Positions 44,903 through 58,523 are shown, counted from the stretch's first letter. The stretch is 64,000 bases of DNA from Bradyrhizobium sp. SZCCHNS1050 (GCF_032484785.1 NZ_JAUETR010000001.1:3413501-3477500), one strand, 5' to 3'. Notes: generated from the sequence alone by a model not told the origin. Made by a program: numbers and translations.

Positions 44903-45652
44903 CTAACCGTCGCGATGCTCCAGCCGTGCGGCCAGCGCCGCGGGCAAGCCCGTCGTCGGTTTCGCGGCCGGGCGGCGGAAGGTGCCGGCGGTGGCTTTGC
45001 GCATCTTCAAGGCGAGCAGTGCTTCGGCCTGCTTCACCGCCGCGATCACCTGATCGACCACCGGCACCGGGATACGATGCGCGACCCGGGCCGCGAGGCC
45101 GGACAGCGGCGCGCCGGCGAAGATCAGGACGTCGGCCTCGTTCTCCTCGACCGCGCGCAGCGCCAGCTCGACCAGCAGCTCCTCCTTCTCGTGCTGCACG
45201 TCGGAGATCTGCTTGAAGCTGCCGTCGAGCATGCGGATGCCGGCGCAGCGCTCCATCAGCCCGTGCATGCGCACGCACTCCTCGTACCAGGGGCCGAGCG
45301 CCTGCGCGAAGGTGACGATCGCGAAGCGCCGTCCAGCCATGCAGGCCGTCAGCATCGCGGCCTCCGCAAGCCCGATCACCGGCACGTCGAACAGCTCGCG
45401 CGCCGCGAACAGGCCGGGATCGCCGAACGCAGCGATGATCGCAGCGTCGAAGGTGCCGTGACGCTCCGCCAGCATCTCCAGTGCGACGGCGCCGCCGATC
45501 TGCGCCTCGGCGCGGGTGGCGATGTAGGGCACGCCGCGCGGCGCGGTGCAGGGGATCAGGGTGGTGCCGGGCGCAGCAGCCTCCCGGCCGACCTGCAGCA
45601 TCAGGTCGGTGATGTCGGTGCGGATGTTGGGATTGAGCAGCAGGATGTTCAT
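44903..45652 (-). CDS. Asp/Glu/hydantoin racemase-like protein, catalytic cysteines absent
   Basis: This 249-residue protein starts at ATG 45652. It has the two-domain fold markers of the HyuE/Asp-Glu racemase family: MNILLLNPNIRTDITDLM, a first-domain FGDPGL block (about 76-81) and a second-domain ADVLIFAGAPLSGLA (about 173-187). Both catalytic cysteines of the family are replaced: A75 stands before FGDPG, and G180 stands where LGCAGM is expected. It may therefore not racemise by the usual two-base mechanism. Its location next to a purine/ureide importer suggests an allantoin- or hydantoin-related role. Confidence 0.8.
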   Translation of the reverse strand: MNILLLNPNIRTDITDLMLQVGREAAAPGTTLIPCTAPRGVPYIATRAEAQIGGAVALEMLAERHGTFDAAIIAAFGDPGLFAARELFDVPVIGLAEAAMLTACMAGRRFAIVTFAQALGPWYEECVRMHGLMERCAGIRMLDGSFKQISDVQHEKEELLVELALRAVEENEADVLIFAGAPLSGLAARVAHRIPVPVVDQVIAAVKQAEALLALKMRKATAGTFRRPAAKPTTGLPAALAARLEHRDG

Positions 45653-45717
45653 GGCGCCTCGCGAGTGGATATGCGAGCTTGCCCGAGGGATTGCCGCATT
45701 GTCCACAACGGTGACCG

Positions 45718-46170
45718 TCAGAGCGCGCCCTTGACCACGATGCCTATCAGCGTGGCGAGCAGAGACAGTATTGCACCAAGGCTGAGCAGCCGCCGCAGCT
45801 TCAGGAACCAGGCTCGTCGATCGTCGCCGCCGAAGCTGAACTCATCGTAGACCAACGCGGTCAGCAGCGCGGCTTCGAGCAGCACCAACGCGGGCAGCGG
45901 CGGCAGCAACAGCGCGACCCAGCCGAGCAGGGACGGCGTCACCCCCCAGCTCATGCGCGGCCAGACTGCCAGCGCCGGCGTCTGCACGGCGACGCCCCAA
46001 TGGATCGCGCCGAGAAAGCTCACGATGACCGCGCCATAGCCGATCTGCGCGCGCAGCGCGGCCAGCCGGATCGGATCGTCACCTGCAATCACCAATGCGG
46101 CGAGGCCCGCGAACGGAATCAGCCCGGCGAGGCCGAGAATGCGCATCGGAGCGGGGACGCCGGACATCAT
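45718..46170 (-). CDS. DUF3429 domain membrane protein
   Basis: This 150-residue protein has four transmembrane segments and the conserved GYGAVIVSFLGAIHWG block (about 43-58). DUF3429 proteins are small inner-membrane proteins of unknown function. It follows the DUF2256 gene by 4 nt on the same strand, so the two are probably co-transcribed. Confidence 0.88.
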   Translation of the reverse strand: MMSGVPAPMRILGLAGLIPFAGLAALVIAGDDPIRLAALRAQIGYGAVIVSFLGAIHWGVAVQTPALAVWPRMSWGVTPSLLGWVALLLPPLPALVLLEAALLTALVYDEFSFGGDDRRAWFLKLRRLLSLGAILSLLATLIGIVVKGAL

Positions 46171-46174
46171 GACG

Positions 46175-46354
46175 CTAGCCTCCGCGGCTCCTGGCGATCG
46201 CAGTGGGCGTCCGGCCGCGGTCGGATCGGCAGCGGTCCGAGCAGTATCTCACCTCGTTCCAGTCGCGTGCCCATTTGCGCCGCCACGCAAACGGGCGGCC
46301 GCACGCAGCGCATATCCTGGTCGGCAAGTCGGCCTTGCGCCGCATCTTCGGCAT
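46175..46354 (-). CDS. DUF2256 zinc-ribbon-like protein
   Basis: From ATG 46354 the protein has 59 residues. It has [14 protein letters not shown] with CxxC, then [10 protein letters not shown] with CxxxC, which is the DUF2256 pattern and probably binds one zinc. The upstream in-frame start (46399) adds 15 residues but no conserved sequence. Its function is unknown. It is probably in an operon with the DUF3429 gene. Confidence 0.85.
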   Translation of the reverse strand: MPKMRRKADLPTRICAACGRPFAWRRKWARDWNEVRYCSDRCRSDRGRTPTAIARSRGG

Positions 46355-46560
46355 GGCGTCACCACGGGACCCGCATGCCGCGCCGGGGCAGGGCGGCATC
46401 TGCCGCCTCCCTGCCGGAACGCGTCGCGGTCCGCTCGTCCGTCACGTTCGCCCTCGCCGATCAGTGCGACGCGCCGGCTTCCGGCCGGCACCGTCCACGC
46501 TGAACAACGATCGATGGGCGCCGCCGGATCAGTGGCCGGCGGGGCGCTCGTGGTTGCGGC

Positions 46561-48036
46561 TCAGGCTTTGGTCACGTGGACGGCGGGCGTGGTACCGCCG
46601 TTCCACTTGCCCTCGATCGCGCGCTCGATCTGGGCGGCCAACTGCAGCAGCAGGCCGTCGTCGGCCTGCTTGCCGATCGCCTGGATGCCGAGCGGCAGGC
46701 CGTGCTCGTTGGTCGCGAGCGGCAGCGAGATCGCCGGAATGCCGCAGAGGTTGGCGAGCGGCGTGAACGCGAAGTTGCGCCAGAGATTCTCGAACCAGTT
46801 GAGCACGTCCGGATTGTCGCTGATCGTCAGATATTCGGTAGTGCCGATCTTCGGGGTCGGCAGCGCGGTGATCGGCGTCAGGATGATATCCCAGTCCTCG
46901 AAGAAGGCGCCGAAGGCGCGCGAGGTGGTGTTGAACACCGCCTGCATCGCCGCGCGCTCGGCGAAGCTGGTATCGCGGCCGGCCTCCCAGATGCGGATGT
47001 TGATGGGCTCGATCAGCTCGGCCGGCGGCCGCTCGAGCTTGCGCGACGCGAGCAGGTTGTTGATGACGATCGCGAAGTTGGAGATGTAGCAGGTGGTCTG
47101 CGCCGCGAATGCGGCGCGATAATCCACGTCGGGCAGCGCGTAGCCGACGTGGTGGCCGAGGCCCTCGAGGAACTTGCCGACACGCGCCAGCTCTGAAGCG
47201 ATGTGCGGCGTGGCGCGATAGTCGCCCCATTGATGCGACAGCGCGATCCTGAGCTTGCCGGGATCGCGCTTGATCAGCTCGACGTAAGGCTCCGGCGTGG
47301 TCCAATACGGCATGAACTCGCCCGGCGCGCCGCCGCGGCAATGATCGACGAACGCCGCGGTGTCGCGCACGCTGCGCGACTGGCAGCCCTGGATCGAGAC
47401 GAGGCCGGAGAGATCCGACAGATGCGGCGCGATCGAGAACACCCCGCGCGAGACCTTCAGCCCGATATTGCCATTGACGCCTGCGGGAATCCGGATCGAG
47501 CCGCCGCCATCGGTGGCATGCGCGATCGGCACCACGCCGGCGGCGACCATCGCGGCACTGCCGGCCGACGAGCCGCAGGTCGTGTAGTCGGTATTCCACG
47601 GATTGCGCGTGACATAGACGGCCGGGTTCTCGGCCGAGCTGCAGACGCCGAACTCCGGCGTAGTGGTGCGGCCCATCAGGTTGAGGCCGGCCTTGCGCAT
47701 CTTCGCCGTCAGGTGCGTGTCGGCGGCGGGACGGTTGCCGCGCATGAACAGCGAGCCCTGCTCCTGCAGGCGCCCGGCCATGGTCGGCCCGAGATCCTTC
47801 ATCAGGAACGGCAGGCCGGCGAAGGGGCCTGCGAGATTGGCGCCGGCCTTCGCCGGATCTTCGACGGCGTCGGCGAAGACTTCGATCACGCCGGACAGTG
47901 CGGGATCGACTTTTGCGATTGCCTCGGCGGCCTGCCTTGCCAGCTCCGCCGCCGTCAGCTCGCCGCTGCGAACGCGCGCCGCGAGCGCCATGCCATCTTG
48001 CCGGGCCCACTCGTCCCAGCTCATCGCCAACGTCAT
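46561..48036 (-). CDS. Amidase (6-aminohexanoate-cyclic-dimer hydrolase-like)
   Basis: This 491-residue amidase starts at ATG 48036 behind GGAAG; the longer frame to 48150 lacks a ribosome-binding site. The triad is K80 (PFLMKDLGP), S156 (TCGSSAGSA) and S180 (TDGGGSIRIPA). The spacing of 24 between the two serines matches the family. Sequence style is closest to NylA-like amidases that take small cyclic or linear amides. It is a separate paralogue from the amidase at 37775. Confidence 0.9.
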   Translation of the reverse strand: MTLAMSWDEWARQDGMALAARVRSGELTAAELARQAAEAIAKVDPALSGVIEVFADAVEDPAKAGANLAGPFAGLPFLMKDLGPTMAGRLQEQGSLFMRGNRPAADTHLTAKMRKAGLNLMGRTTTPEFGVCSSAENPAVYVTRNPWNTDYTTCGSSAGSAAMVAAGVVPIAHATDGGGSIRIPAGVNGNIGLKVSRGVFSIAPHLSDLSGLVSIQGCQSRSVRDTAAFVDHCRGGAPGEFMPYWTTPEPYVELIKRDPGKLRIALSHQWGDYRATPHIASELARVGKFLEGLGHHVGYALPDVDYRAAFAAQTTCYISNFAIVINNLLASRKLERPPAELIEPINIRIWEAGRDTSFAERAAMQAVFNTTSRAFGAFFEDWDIILTPITALPTPKIGTTEYLTISDNPDVLNWFENLWRNFAFTPLANLCGIPAISLPLATNEHGLPLGIQAIGKQADDGLLLQLAAQIERAIEGKWNGGTTPAVHVTKA

Positions 48037-48317
48037 CTGTCTTCCGATCCTTGCGCGCCGACCATCGATGCTACGCGTCCGAACGGTGCGATGATCAGGC
48101 GCTGTTCCACTTCCGGCCGCGAACCTTAGTTTGCACGAGAGCCAAGTCAATCAATCGCCCTGCATGCTGCCATACGATCCTATCATGCGGCGCGGCCGAC
48201 CATCGTCCGCAATGAAGCCGACATACGAGCCGTTCCGGAAAACGGGACTGCGGCCCGCGGCGCCGGACGTTGACGCGCGTCAAGGCCGGCGCATGGCGCG
48301 CGTGCTTGATGCGGTCT

Positions 48318-48902
48318 ATGGATATCCTGACCTTTGGCGCGGCGGGCGCCGCGCTGCTCGTCACGCCCGGCCCAACCAACACGCTGCTCGCCACTGCCGG
48401 TGCGAGCCGTGGCGTGCGCGCATCCGTTCATCTGCTGCTCGCCGAGCTTGCCGGCTATCTGCTCGCGATCGCGACGCTGCGCATCACGCTCGGTCCGCTC
48501 GTTGCGACCGCGCCGCTGGTCGGACATGCTCTTCGTGTCGTGGTCGTCCTCTATCTGCTGCACCTCGCGGCCGCGCTCTGGCGCCACGGCAGCGGCAGCG
48601 CAAGCGATGCGGCGCCGGTCACCCTGCGCGGCGTGTTCATCACGACGCTGTTCAATCCAAAGGCCATCATCTTCGCTTTCACCTTGCTGCCGCTGGAAGG
48701 CGATGCGGCGAGCCTATGGCCGTTCCTGGTCGTGCTCGGGCTCTCGACCGCGACGATCGGAGGAGCCTGGATCGTGCTCGGCGCGACGCTGCGCTGCGGT
48801 CTCGGACATGTCGTGCCGGCGTGGCTCGGCTATCGCTGCAGCGCTGCGGCCCTGGCGCTGCTCGCCTGCGTGATCCTGGCGCCCGCCCTTGGCGCGCCAT
48901 GA
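48318..48902 (+). CDS. LysE/RhtB-family exporter
   Basis: This 194-residue inner-membrane protein begins at ATG 48318 with MDILTFGAAGAALLVTPGPTNTLL, the LysE/RhtB signature (GPTNTL). It has about five hydrophobic segments and a typical TTLFNPKAIIF motif (about 110-120). It exports amino acids or related small molecules. A longer frame from 48270 adds 16 residues without support. It is monocistronic. Confidence 0.88.
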   Translation: MDILTFGAAGAALLVTPGPTNTLLATAGASRGVRASVHLLLAELAGYLLAIATLRITLGPLVATAPLVGHALRVVVVLYLLHLAAALWRHGSGSASDAAPVTLRGVFITTLFNPKAIIFAFTLLPLEGDAASLWPFLVVLGLSTATIGGAWIVLGATLRCGLGHVVPAWLGYRCSAAALALLACVILAPALGAP

Positions 48903-49022
48903 GCGGTTCCGCTTGTTACATTGTTGCTGATCGACAACCGCGCCGGCCACGTGCTATCCGCTCGCCGAACAGGGGGCGCGGTGCGCAGCATTGGCAAACG
49001 AGACATCACGAGCCGTCCGCGC

Positions 49023-49343
49023 ATGCTGCGCCGGATCGTGGCCGCCTGCCTGATGCTCGCTTATGTCCTCGCGGGCGCGCTGCACGGCGCTTGTGACATC
49101 GACGTCGCCCATCCCTCCGCGGGCAAGCCGGAGATCGCGTCGCTGCTCGACCGAGCGGGCCACACCGATCAGCGCGGCATCGCCGACCATCATTGCCATG
49201 GCTGCTTCTCGGTGGCCGTGCCGCAGCCGCAGTTCGCCGCCGTGCCGGCCGAGGTCGTGGCCGCAACCGGCTGGGCCGTTCCCCTGCTCAGTGCAGGCGT
49301 CCTCCCCGAGTCCGAGTCTCCGCCGCCAAAACGCCTGAGCTGA
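49023..49343 (+). CDS. Small exported His-rich protein upstream of czc operon
   Basis: From ATG 49023 the protein has 106 residues with a signal peptide (MLRRIVAACLMLAYVLAGALHGA). A metal-binding-looking DHHCHGCFSV follows near residue 60, and the tail is Pro/Ser-rich (ESESPPPKRLS). Upstream GTG 48981 would add 14 basic residues. It is 58 bp before the czcC-like gene on the same strand, so it probably belongs to the operon and may bind or sense metal in the periplasm. Related small proteins often precede czcCBA. Confidence 0.7.
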   Translation: MLRRIVAACLMLAYVLAGALHGACDIDVAHPSAGKPEIASLLDRAGHTDQRGIADHHCHGCFSVAVPQPQFAAVPAEVVAATGWAVPLLSAGVLPESESPPPKRLS

Positions 49344-49401
49344 CGCAACGTTCCGGACGGCCGACGCCGTCCATCCTTGCCCGTCCAGACAGGTTCATCT
49401 C

Positions 49402-50666
49402 ATGCCATTCCCCGGGATGGCTGCGCGTGCCATCGGCGCCGCAGCCCTGCTCGCTCTGTCCGTGCACGCCTCCGCGGCGCAGACGCTGACCCTCCGCGCG
49501 GCGCTGTCGCGCGCCCTCGCCGCCAATCCACGGCTATCCGCCGCCGACCGCGACATCGGCATCGCCTCCGGCCAGCGGCTCCAGGCCGGCGCGCTGCTCA
49601 ATCCCGAGCTGTCCTACGAGCAGGACAATTCATTCGGCTCGGGTCAATATCGCGGCACGCGATCGGCCGAGACGACCTTGCAGATCAGCCAGGCGTTCGA
49701 ATGGTTCGGCAAGCGCGACGCCCGCATCGCCGCCGGCCAGGCCGGCGTGCGCGCCGCCGAGATCCAGCGCCAGGCGGTACGGCTGGAGATTTTGTCGGAG
49801 ACCGCGATCGCCTTCGTGACGGTGCTCGCCACGCAGCGGCGCATCCAGATCCTCGACGATCAGGTCGCAGCGCTCGATCGCCTGACGCCGCTGCTGCGCC
49901 GTCGCGTCGAGGCGGGCGCGTCGTCGCCGGCGGAGACCGGCCGCGCCGAGGTCGCCTCGGCGCTGGTGCGAGCCGATCGCGAGCGCGTCAAGGCGACGCT
50001 TTCGAGCGCACGCCGCGAGCTCGCCGTGCTGATCGGCGACAGCTCGGCGAAGCTCTCGGCCGTCACCGGGCGGTTCGATGCGACCGGCCAGCCGCCGGCG
50101 TTCCAGACCGTGATCGCGGCGATCGATGCCAATCCGCAGCTCGTCCGCTGGACCGCGGTCTACGCGCAGCGCAATGCCGAGCTGCTGCTGGCGCGGCTGA
50201 AGCCGTACCCCGACGTCCGCATCGGTGCCGGCTGGCGGCATTTCAACGACACGCAGGACGACGCCGTCAGGCTCAGCGTCTCCGTGCCGATCCCGGTGTT
50301 CGACCAGAACCAGGGCAACATCCTCTCGGCGCAGGAAAGCCTCGCCAAGACCGAAGCCGAGCGCAAGGCCAACCGCAACGCGCTGCTGGTGATCGCCGGC
50401 CGCGCCTACGACTCGCTGCAGGGCTCGCTGCGGGAATTGTCCGTGCTGCGCGAGATCGCAATTCCGAAGGCGCAGGAGGCGGCCGACGAGATCGCGCAGG
50501 GCTACAGCGCCGGCCGCTTCTCGTTGCTCGAGGTGCTGGACGCACAGGCGAGCGTGGCGCAGGCGCGGCTGCGCGAGCAGGAGGCGCTGCAGAACATCCA
50601 TGTCGCCGTGGCGACGATCGAAGGCCTGGTCGGCCGTCCCTTCACCCTGGAACGGGAGACTGCGCG

Positions 50667-50670
<4 letters not shown>
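49402..50670 (+). CDS. czcC: CzcC-like outer-membrane efflux protein
   Basis: This 422-residue TolC-family protein has a signal peptide (residues 1-30, ending SVHASAA-Q). Two OEP repeats follow, with long Ala/Glu/Arg coiled-coil helices (ALNPELSYEQDN onwards, then RWTAVYAQRNAELLLARL). It forms the outer-membrane channel for the CzcA pump. The stop overlaps the czcB start (ATGA). Confidence 0.92.
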
Positions 50671-54816
<4,146 letters not shown>

Positions 54817-54853
54817 GCGGCATGCAGTTCCCGACTTGATAGCTGCATGCCGC
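54817..54853 (+). terminator. Terminator hairpin after czcA
   Basis: GCGGCATGCAG (54817-54827) and CTGCATGCCGC (54843-54853) form a perfect 11-bp stem starting at the first base after the czcA stop. It has no T-run. It also faces the end of the convergent gene at 54876. Confidence 0.75.
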
Positions 54854-54875
54854 CCGCCCGCGACGGCGTCGGGAC

Positions 54876-55442
54876 CTAGTTGAAGGCCATCGGCGCCGCG
54901 CTGGCCATCCAGCCGTCGGAGCGTGCATTGCGGGCGAACCGCTGATATCTCGGCGCACGGGCCTCGCGCGTGACACGAGCCGCTGCGCCGAACATCGTGG
55001 AACCGCCGTTCGGGTTCACGATCGCGTAGCCGGCGATCGACCGCGGATGCTCGCGGGTGACGTGACCGCCGGAATTGCCGTCATGCACATACCAGACATT
55101 GCCGGCGACCTGCTGCTGCAGGATCATGACGTGGCCGGAGCGGACCGCCGCCATGCCCGGTGCGGGAGCCGCGCGTGGAAAGCGACGCCAGTTGGATGCG
55201 AGATTCAACTCGGGAATGACCCGGCCGAACGTGTAGAGCGACGCTTCGCAGCCGCAGAAGGCATGCGGGCATCCCGACGGCCGGCCACCGACGACGCGGC
55301 CCTCGCCGGGGATCGAGGCCATGGCGTTCATGAAGGAGTGATGGTGACGGTACGAGTAGTGATGATGATGGTGACGAGGACGCGCCTCGGCTTGAACGGA
55401 GAGAGCCAGCAATGCGGCGACGACAATTACAACGCGGTACAT
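54876..55442 (-). CDS. Exported His-rich protein, possible CHAP/NlpC-like fold
   Basis: This 188-residue protein starts at ATG 55442 with a signal peptide (MYRVVIVVAALLALSVQAEA). Directly after it comes a histidine-rich stretch (RPRHHHHHYSYRHHHS). The middle carries CPHAFCGCEASLY, then SGHVMILQQ and VWYVHDGNSGGH, which resemble the Cys, His and Asn elements of CHAP/NlpC-type peptidoglycan amidases. That is an inference from the motif order. The poly-His segment may bind metal, which would suit the neighbouring czc operon. Confidence 0.7.
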   Translation of the reverse strand: MYRVVIVVAALLALSVQAEARPRHHHHHYSYRHHHSFMNAMASIPGEGRVVGGRPSGCPHAFCGCEASLYTFGRVIPELNLASNWRRFPRAAPAPGMAAVRSGHVMILQQQVAGNVWYVHDGNSGGHVTREHPRSIAGYAIVNPNGGSTMFGAAARVTREARAPRYQRFARNARSDGWMASAAPMAFN

Positions 55443-55594
55443 TCGGAGGACTCCTGTACACTGTGAAATCCCCCTGCCGCGCGCCAATCAACGTCCAAAC
55501 ATGTCCTCAAAGTGACCGAATCACCCCTGAGCCATGCAAATGCGGGACGGCGCTGCCCGCTCGGACTGGTTCCAAATCATTCGAAGTGATTGAC

Positions 55595-55608
55595 TCTCGA
55601 CGTCGAGA
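55595..55608. promoter_or_regulatory. Perfect 14-bp palindrome in the 55443-55788 gap
   Basis: TCTCGACGTCGAGA is fully self-complementary. It lies in a gene-free 346-bp gap between the His-rich exported protein (starts 55442, leftward) and the GFA gene (starts 55789). The gap is AT-richer than its surroundings and has no other recognisable feature. It may be an operator. Confidence 0.4.
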
Positions 55609-55788
55609 ATGACTCACAACAAATGAATGTTCCGCCTTGGGAAGATCAGACTACCTACTAACAGCGCGGCGACCGCGGCCGGCCTTCAGTCGTCCTAATA
55701 GCCACAAAGATGCAATGAGGATAAATAACATCCTCCACGCGTGCGGCGCTCTTGGGCATTTCGTTCCAGACCACGACAGGAGATCGTC

Positions 55789-56184
55789 ATGACCACGTTC
55801 CGCGGCAGTTGCCTCTGCGGCCGGGTCGGCTTCGAGGTCGATGGGCCGTTCGACAACTTCCTCAATTGCCATTGCTCGCGCTGTCGCAAGGCCAGCGGCA
55901 CGGCGCACTCCTGTGAGGTCATCGTCAAGGCGTCGGCGCTGCGGTGGATGCGGGGCAAGGCGAACGTCACACGGTTCGACCTGCCGCAGGCGCGCAGCTT
56001 CGCCACCGCCTTCTGCAGCACATGTGGCAGCCCGATGCCGCATCTGACGCGCAGCGGCCGCGAAGCGATCATTCCCGCCGGGAGCTTCGACGAGCCGCTC
56101 GGCGCCGCTCCCGATCGCCATGCGCATTGGGCGTCACGTGCCGACTGGTACGTCGATGGTGACGGGCTGCGCGTCGAGGACTGA
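55789..56184 (+). CDS. GFA/CENP-V family protein
   Basis: This 131-residue protein starts at ATG 55789 behind ACAGGAG. Zinc-binding cysteines lie in CLCGRVGF, NCHCSRCRKASG and FCSTCGSP, the usual arrangement of the glutathione-dependent formaldehyde-activating (GFA) domain. Members bind two zinc ions. Most are of uncertain function, and formaldehyde activity is doubtful for many. The upstream in-frame part to 55741 is not supported. Confidence 0.92.
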   Translation: MTTFRGSCLCGRVGFEVDGPFDNFLNCHCSRCRKASGTAHSCEVIVKASALRWMRGKANVTRFDLPQARSFATAFCSTCGSPMPHLTRSGREAIIPAGSFDEPLGAAPDRHAHWASRADWYVDGDGLRVED

Positions 56185-56637
56185 CGCAATCAGAATGCCG
56201 CTCGTCGGGCGACTCATGCCCCTCACGCCGAGATCGGACAAGCCTGTCGAGGCTTCATATCCGCCCGATCGCCGCTGCGTCCGGAATCCGATTTCACGAG
56301 CAAGTCCGGGCTGATTTGGGCTGTCCAGTCCCGGCAGAAAAAATATCCTGCTTGGCAATTTCGGAAAATCATGATTGTTTGTCGCTGTCCCGCCTCATCG
56401 ACGAGGGGCGCTGCGCGGTCGTCACGAAGCGTGAAGGTGGGATGTGATGGGCGGGCCGGTTTGCAGCGTGGTCATTCGCGCGGACGAACAACATCGGCTC
56501 GCACGGTCAAGTCGCGTGGTCCTGATACTCCGATGCCAGTATCAAGCCTGCGCTGGCGCCAATGGCGCCGCGTGGGTGACGGTGACCAAAAAGCCCGGCG
56601 CACCGGGGAGAACGCGAAGCAGCCGTAGCGCCATCGC

Positions 56638-56738
56638 GCAGGGAGGGCCGGATCATCCGGCTGGACCTGTGGTACCTGCCGCCTGCATTTTTTGAGCAGG
56701 CGGGCCACGGGCCTCAGTCGAGGTCCGGCCTTCCCTGC
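56638..56738. repeat. 101-bp inverted repeat with nested hairpin
   Basis: GCAGGGAGGGCCGGA (56638-56652) is complementary to TCCGGCCTTCCCTGC (56724-56738) at 14 of 15 positions. Inside it CCGCCTGC (56679-56686) pairs with GCAGGCGG (56696-56703) around a loop containing six T's. It is likely a palindromic intergenic repeat. Confidence 0.7.
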
Positions 56739-56870
56739 ACCCTCTCGTTTGAAGAGGGTGAGACCACTGTATCACTCGGACGCCTGGGCGCCGCGAGGCT
56801 ACGGACGCACATCCCCATATGCACATCCCATATACCTCAAAATTGTTGATCACGACGGCGCCAATGGCTC

Positions 56871-57042
56871 GGTGCCCACCCTCCCCTGGAGGGGGAGGGT
56901 CGGTCGCCCGCGAAGCGGGCGAGCGGGGTGGGGTGATCTCTCCGCGAGCGCTTGTGCACGTGGAGAGATCACCCCACCCCGGCTCACGTTTCGCTTCGCT
57001 CACCACGAGGCGACCCTCCCCCTCCAGGGGAGGGCGGGCACC
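56871..57042. repeat. 172-bp near-perfect palindromic element
   Basis: The outer arms 56871-56902 and 57011-57042 match at 31 of 32 positions as inverted repeats. An inner pair, 56925-56943 and 56962-56980, is perfectly complementary over 19 bp (GGGGTGGGGTGATCTCTCC). Smaller hairpins sit inside each arm (for example GCCCGCgaaGCGGGC near 56905-56920). It looks like a non-autonomous, MITE-like repeat. Confidence 0.85.
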
Positions 57043-57266
57043 GAGCTCGCGGCTTAGCTTTGGAGAGCGACTGATGCGGATCCATAGGGCCCGTTTTGAG
57101 GTGTCGGCTATGTTTCCGAACACCTTCACGGCAGTTGTCCGGGCCATGCCCTGCACGGCGACGAGGGCGGAGAGGCGATGCAGGAGCCGTCTCCCGTTCA
57201 CCATTGACCGCCCCATCGATTGGCCTATCTCTTCAACACCGCAAAGAAACGGAACTGGATCCCCTG

Positions 57267-58523
57267 ATGACCGCACATCCGCGCAACTTCGATGCCGCCA
57301 TCGATCCCGTCAAGCTCGACCGCCTGGCCGAGGTGGCGGTGAAGGTGGGCCTGCAATTGCAGCCGGGTCAGGATCTGCTGCTGACCGCGCCGTCGGTGGC
57401 GCTGCCGCTGGTGCGCAAGGTCGCCGAGCACGCCTACAAGGCCGGCGCTGGGATCGTGACCTCGTTCTTCTCCGACGAGGAACTGACGCTGGCGCGCTAC
57501 CGTTTTGGCCGTGACAACAGCTTCGATCGCGCCGCCGACTGGCTCTATCAGGGCATGGCCAAGGCGTTCTCGGAGAATACCGCGCGGCTCGCCATCGTCG
57601 GCGACAATCCGATGCTGCTGTCCGGCCAGGATCCGGCCAAGGTGGCGCGCGCCAGCAAGGCCAACTCCAAGGCCTATCAGCCGGCGTTGGAAAAGATCAC
57701 CAATTTCGAGACCAACTGGAACATCATTGCCTATCCGAGCCCGTCCTGGGCCAAGCTGGTTTTCCCGGACGTGCCGGAGGAGGTCGCGGTGGCGAAGCTC
57801 GCGGACGCGATCTTCGCAGCGTCGCGTGTCGACCGCGAGGATGCCGTGTCTGCCTGGGAGCGCCACAACGCGGTGCTGCGCGAGCGCACCGAGTGGCTCA
57901 ACGGCCAGCGTTTCAGCGCGCTGCATTACACCGGACCCGGCATGGACCTGACGATCGGTCTTGCCGACGGCCATGAATGGGAGGGCGGCGCCTCGACTGC
58001 CAAGAACGGCATCACCTGCAACGCCAACATTCCGACCGAGGAAGTGTTCACGACGCCGCATTGCCGCCGTGTGTCGGGTCACGTCGTCAGTTCCAAGCCG
58101 CTGTCCTATCAGGGCACGCTGATCGACAACATCCAGGTCAGATTCGAGGAGGGTCGCATCGTCGAGGCCAGGGCTTCGAAGGGCGAGGAGGTGCTTAACA
58201 AAGTGCTCGACACCGACGAGGGCGCGCGCCGGCTCGGCGAAGTCGCGCTGGTGCCGCACTCCTCGCCGATCTCCAAGAGCGGCCTGTTGTTCTACAACAC
58301 GCTGTTCGACGAGAACGCGGCCTCGCACATCGCGCTCGGCCAGTGCTACTCCAAATGCTTCGTCAACGGCACGTCGCTGTCGCCGCAGCAGATCGCAGCC
58401 CAGGGCGGCAACCAAAGCCTGATCCACATCGACTGGATGATCGGCGCGGCCGACACCGACATCGACGGCCTCCATGAAGATGGCCGCCGCGTCCCGGTGT
58501 TCCGCAAGGGCGAGTGGGCCTGA
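57267..58523 (+). CDS. M29-family aminopeptidase
   Basis: From ATG 57267 the protein has 418 residues, which is the normal length. Metal ligands of the thermophilic aminopeptidase family are recognisable: Glu in IPTEEVFTTP, Glu in RLGEVALVP, His in ASHIALG and the HxD in IHIDWMIG. It is a cobalt- or zinc-dependent cytosolic exopeptidase. The upstream frame to 57096 is Arg-rich and crosses the leader, so it is rejected. It is monocistronic with a hairpin downstream. Confidence 0.93.
   Translation: MTAHPRNFDAAIDPVKLDRLAEVAVKVGLQLQPGQDLLLTAPSVALPLVRKVAEHAYKAGAGIVTSFFSDEELTLARYRFGRDNSFDRAADWLYQGMAKAFSENTARLAIVGDNPMLLSGQDPAKVARASKANSKAYQPALEKITNFETNWNIIAYPSPSWAKLVFPDVPEEVAVAKLADAIFAASRVDREDAVSAWERHNAVLRERTEWLNGQRFSALHYTGPGMDLTIGLADGHEWEGGASTAKNGITCNANIPTEEVFTTPHCRRVSGHVVSSKPLSYQGTLIDNIQVRFEEGRIVEARASKGEEVLNKVLDTDEGARRLGEVALVPHSSPISKSGLLFYNTLFDENAASHIALGQCYSKCFVNGTSLSPQQIAAQGGNQSLIHIDWMIGAADTDIDGLHEDGRRVPVFRKGEWA

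Larger units (their letters stand above)
56185..57266. other. 1.08-kb gene-free region with several palindromes
   Basis: I see no credible ORF. The stretch holds an inverted repeat at 56638-56738, a short hairpin at 56738-56760 (CACCCTCT with AGAGGGTG), and a 172-bp palindrome at 56871-57042. The first ~400 bp contain nothing I can name. The last ~200 bp are the leader of the aminopeptidase gene. Confidence 0.65.
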
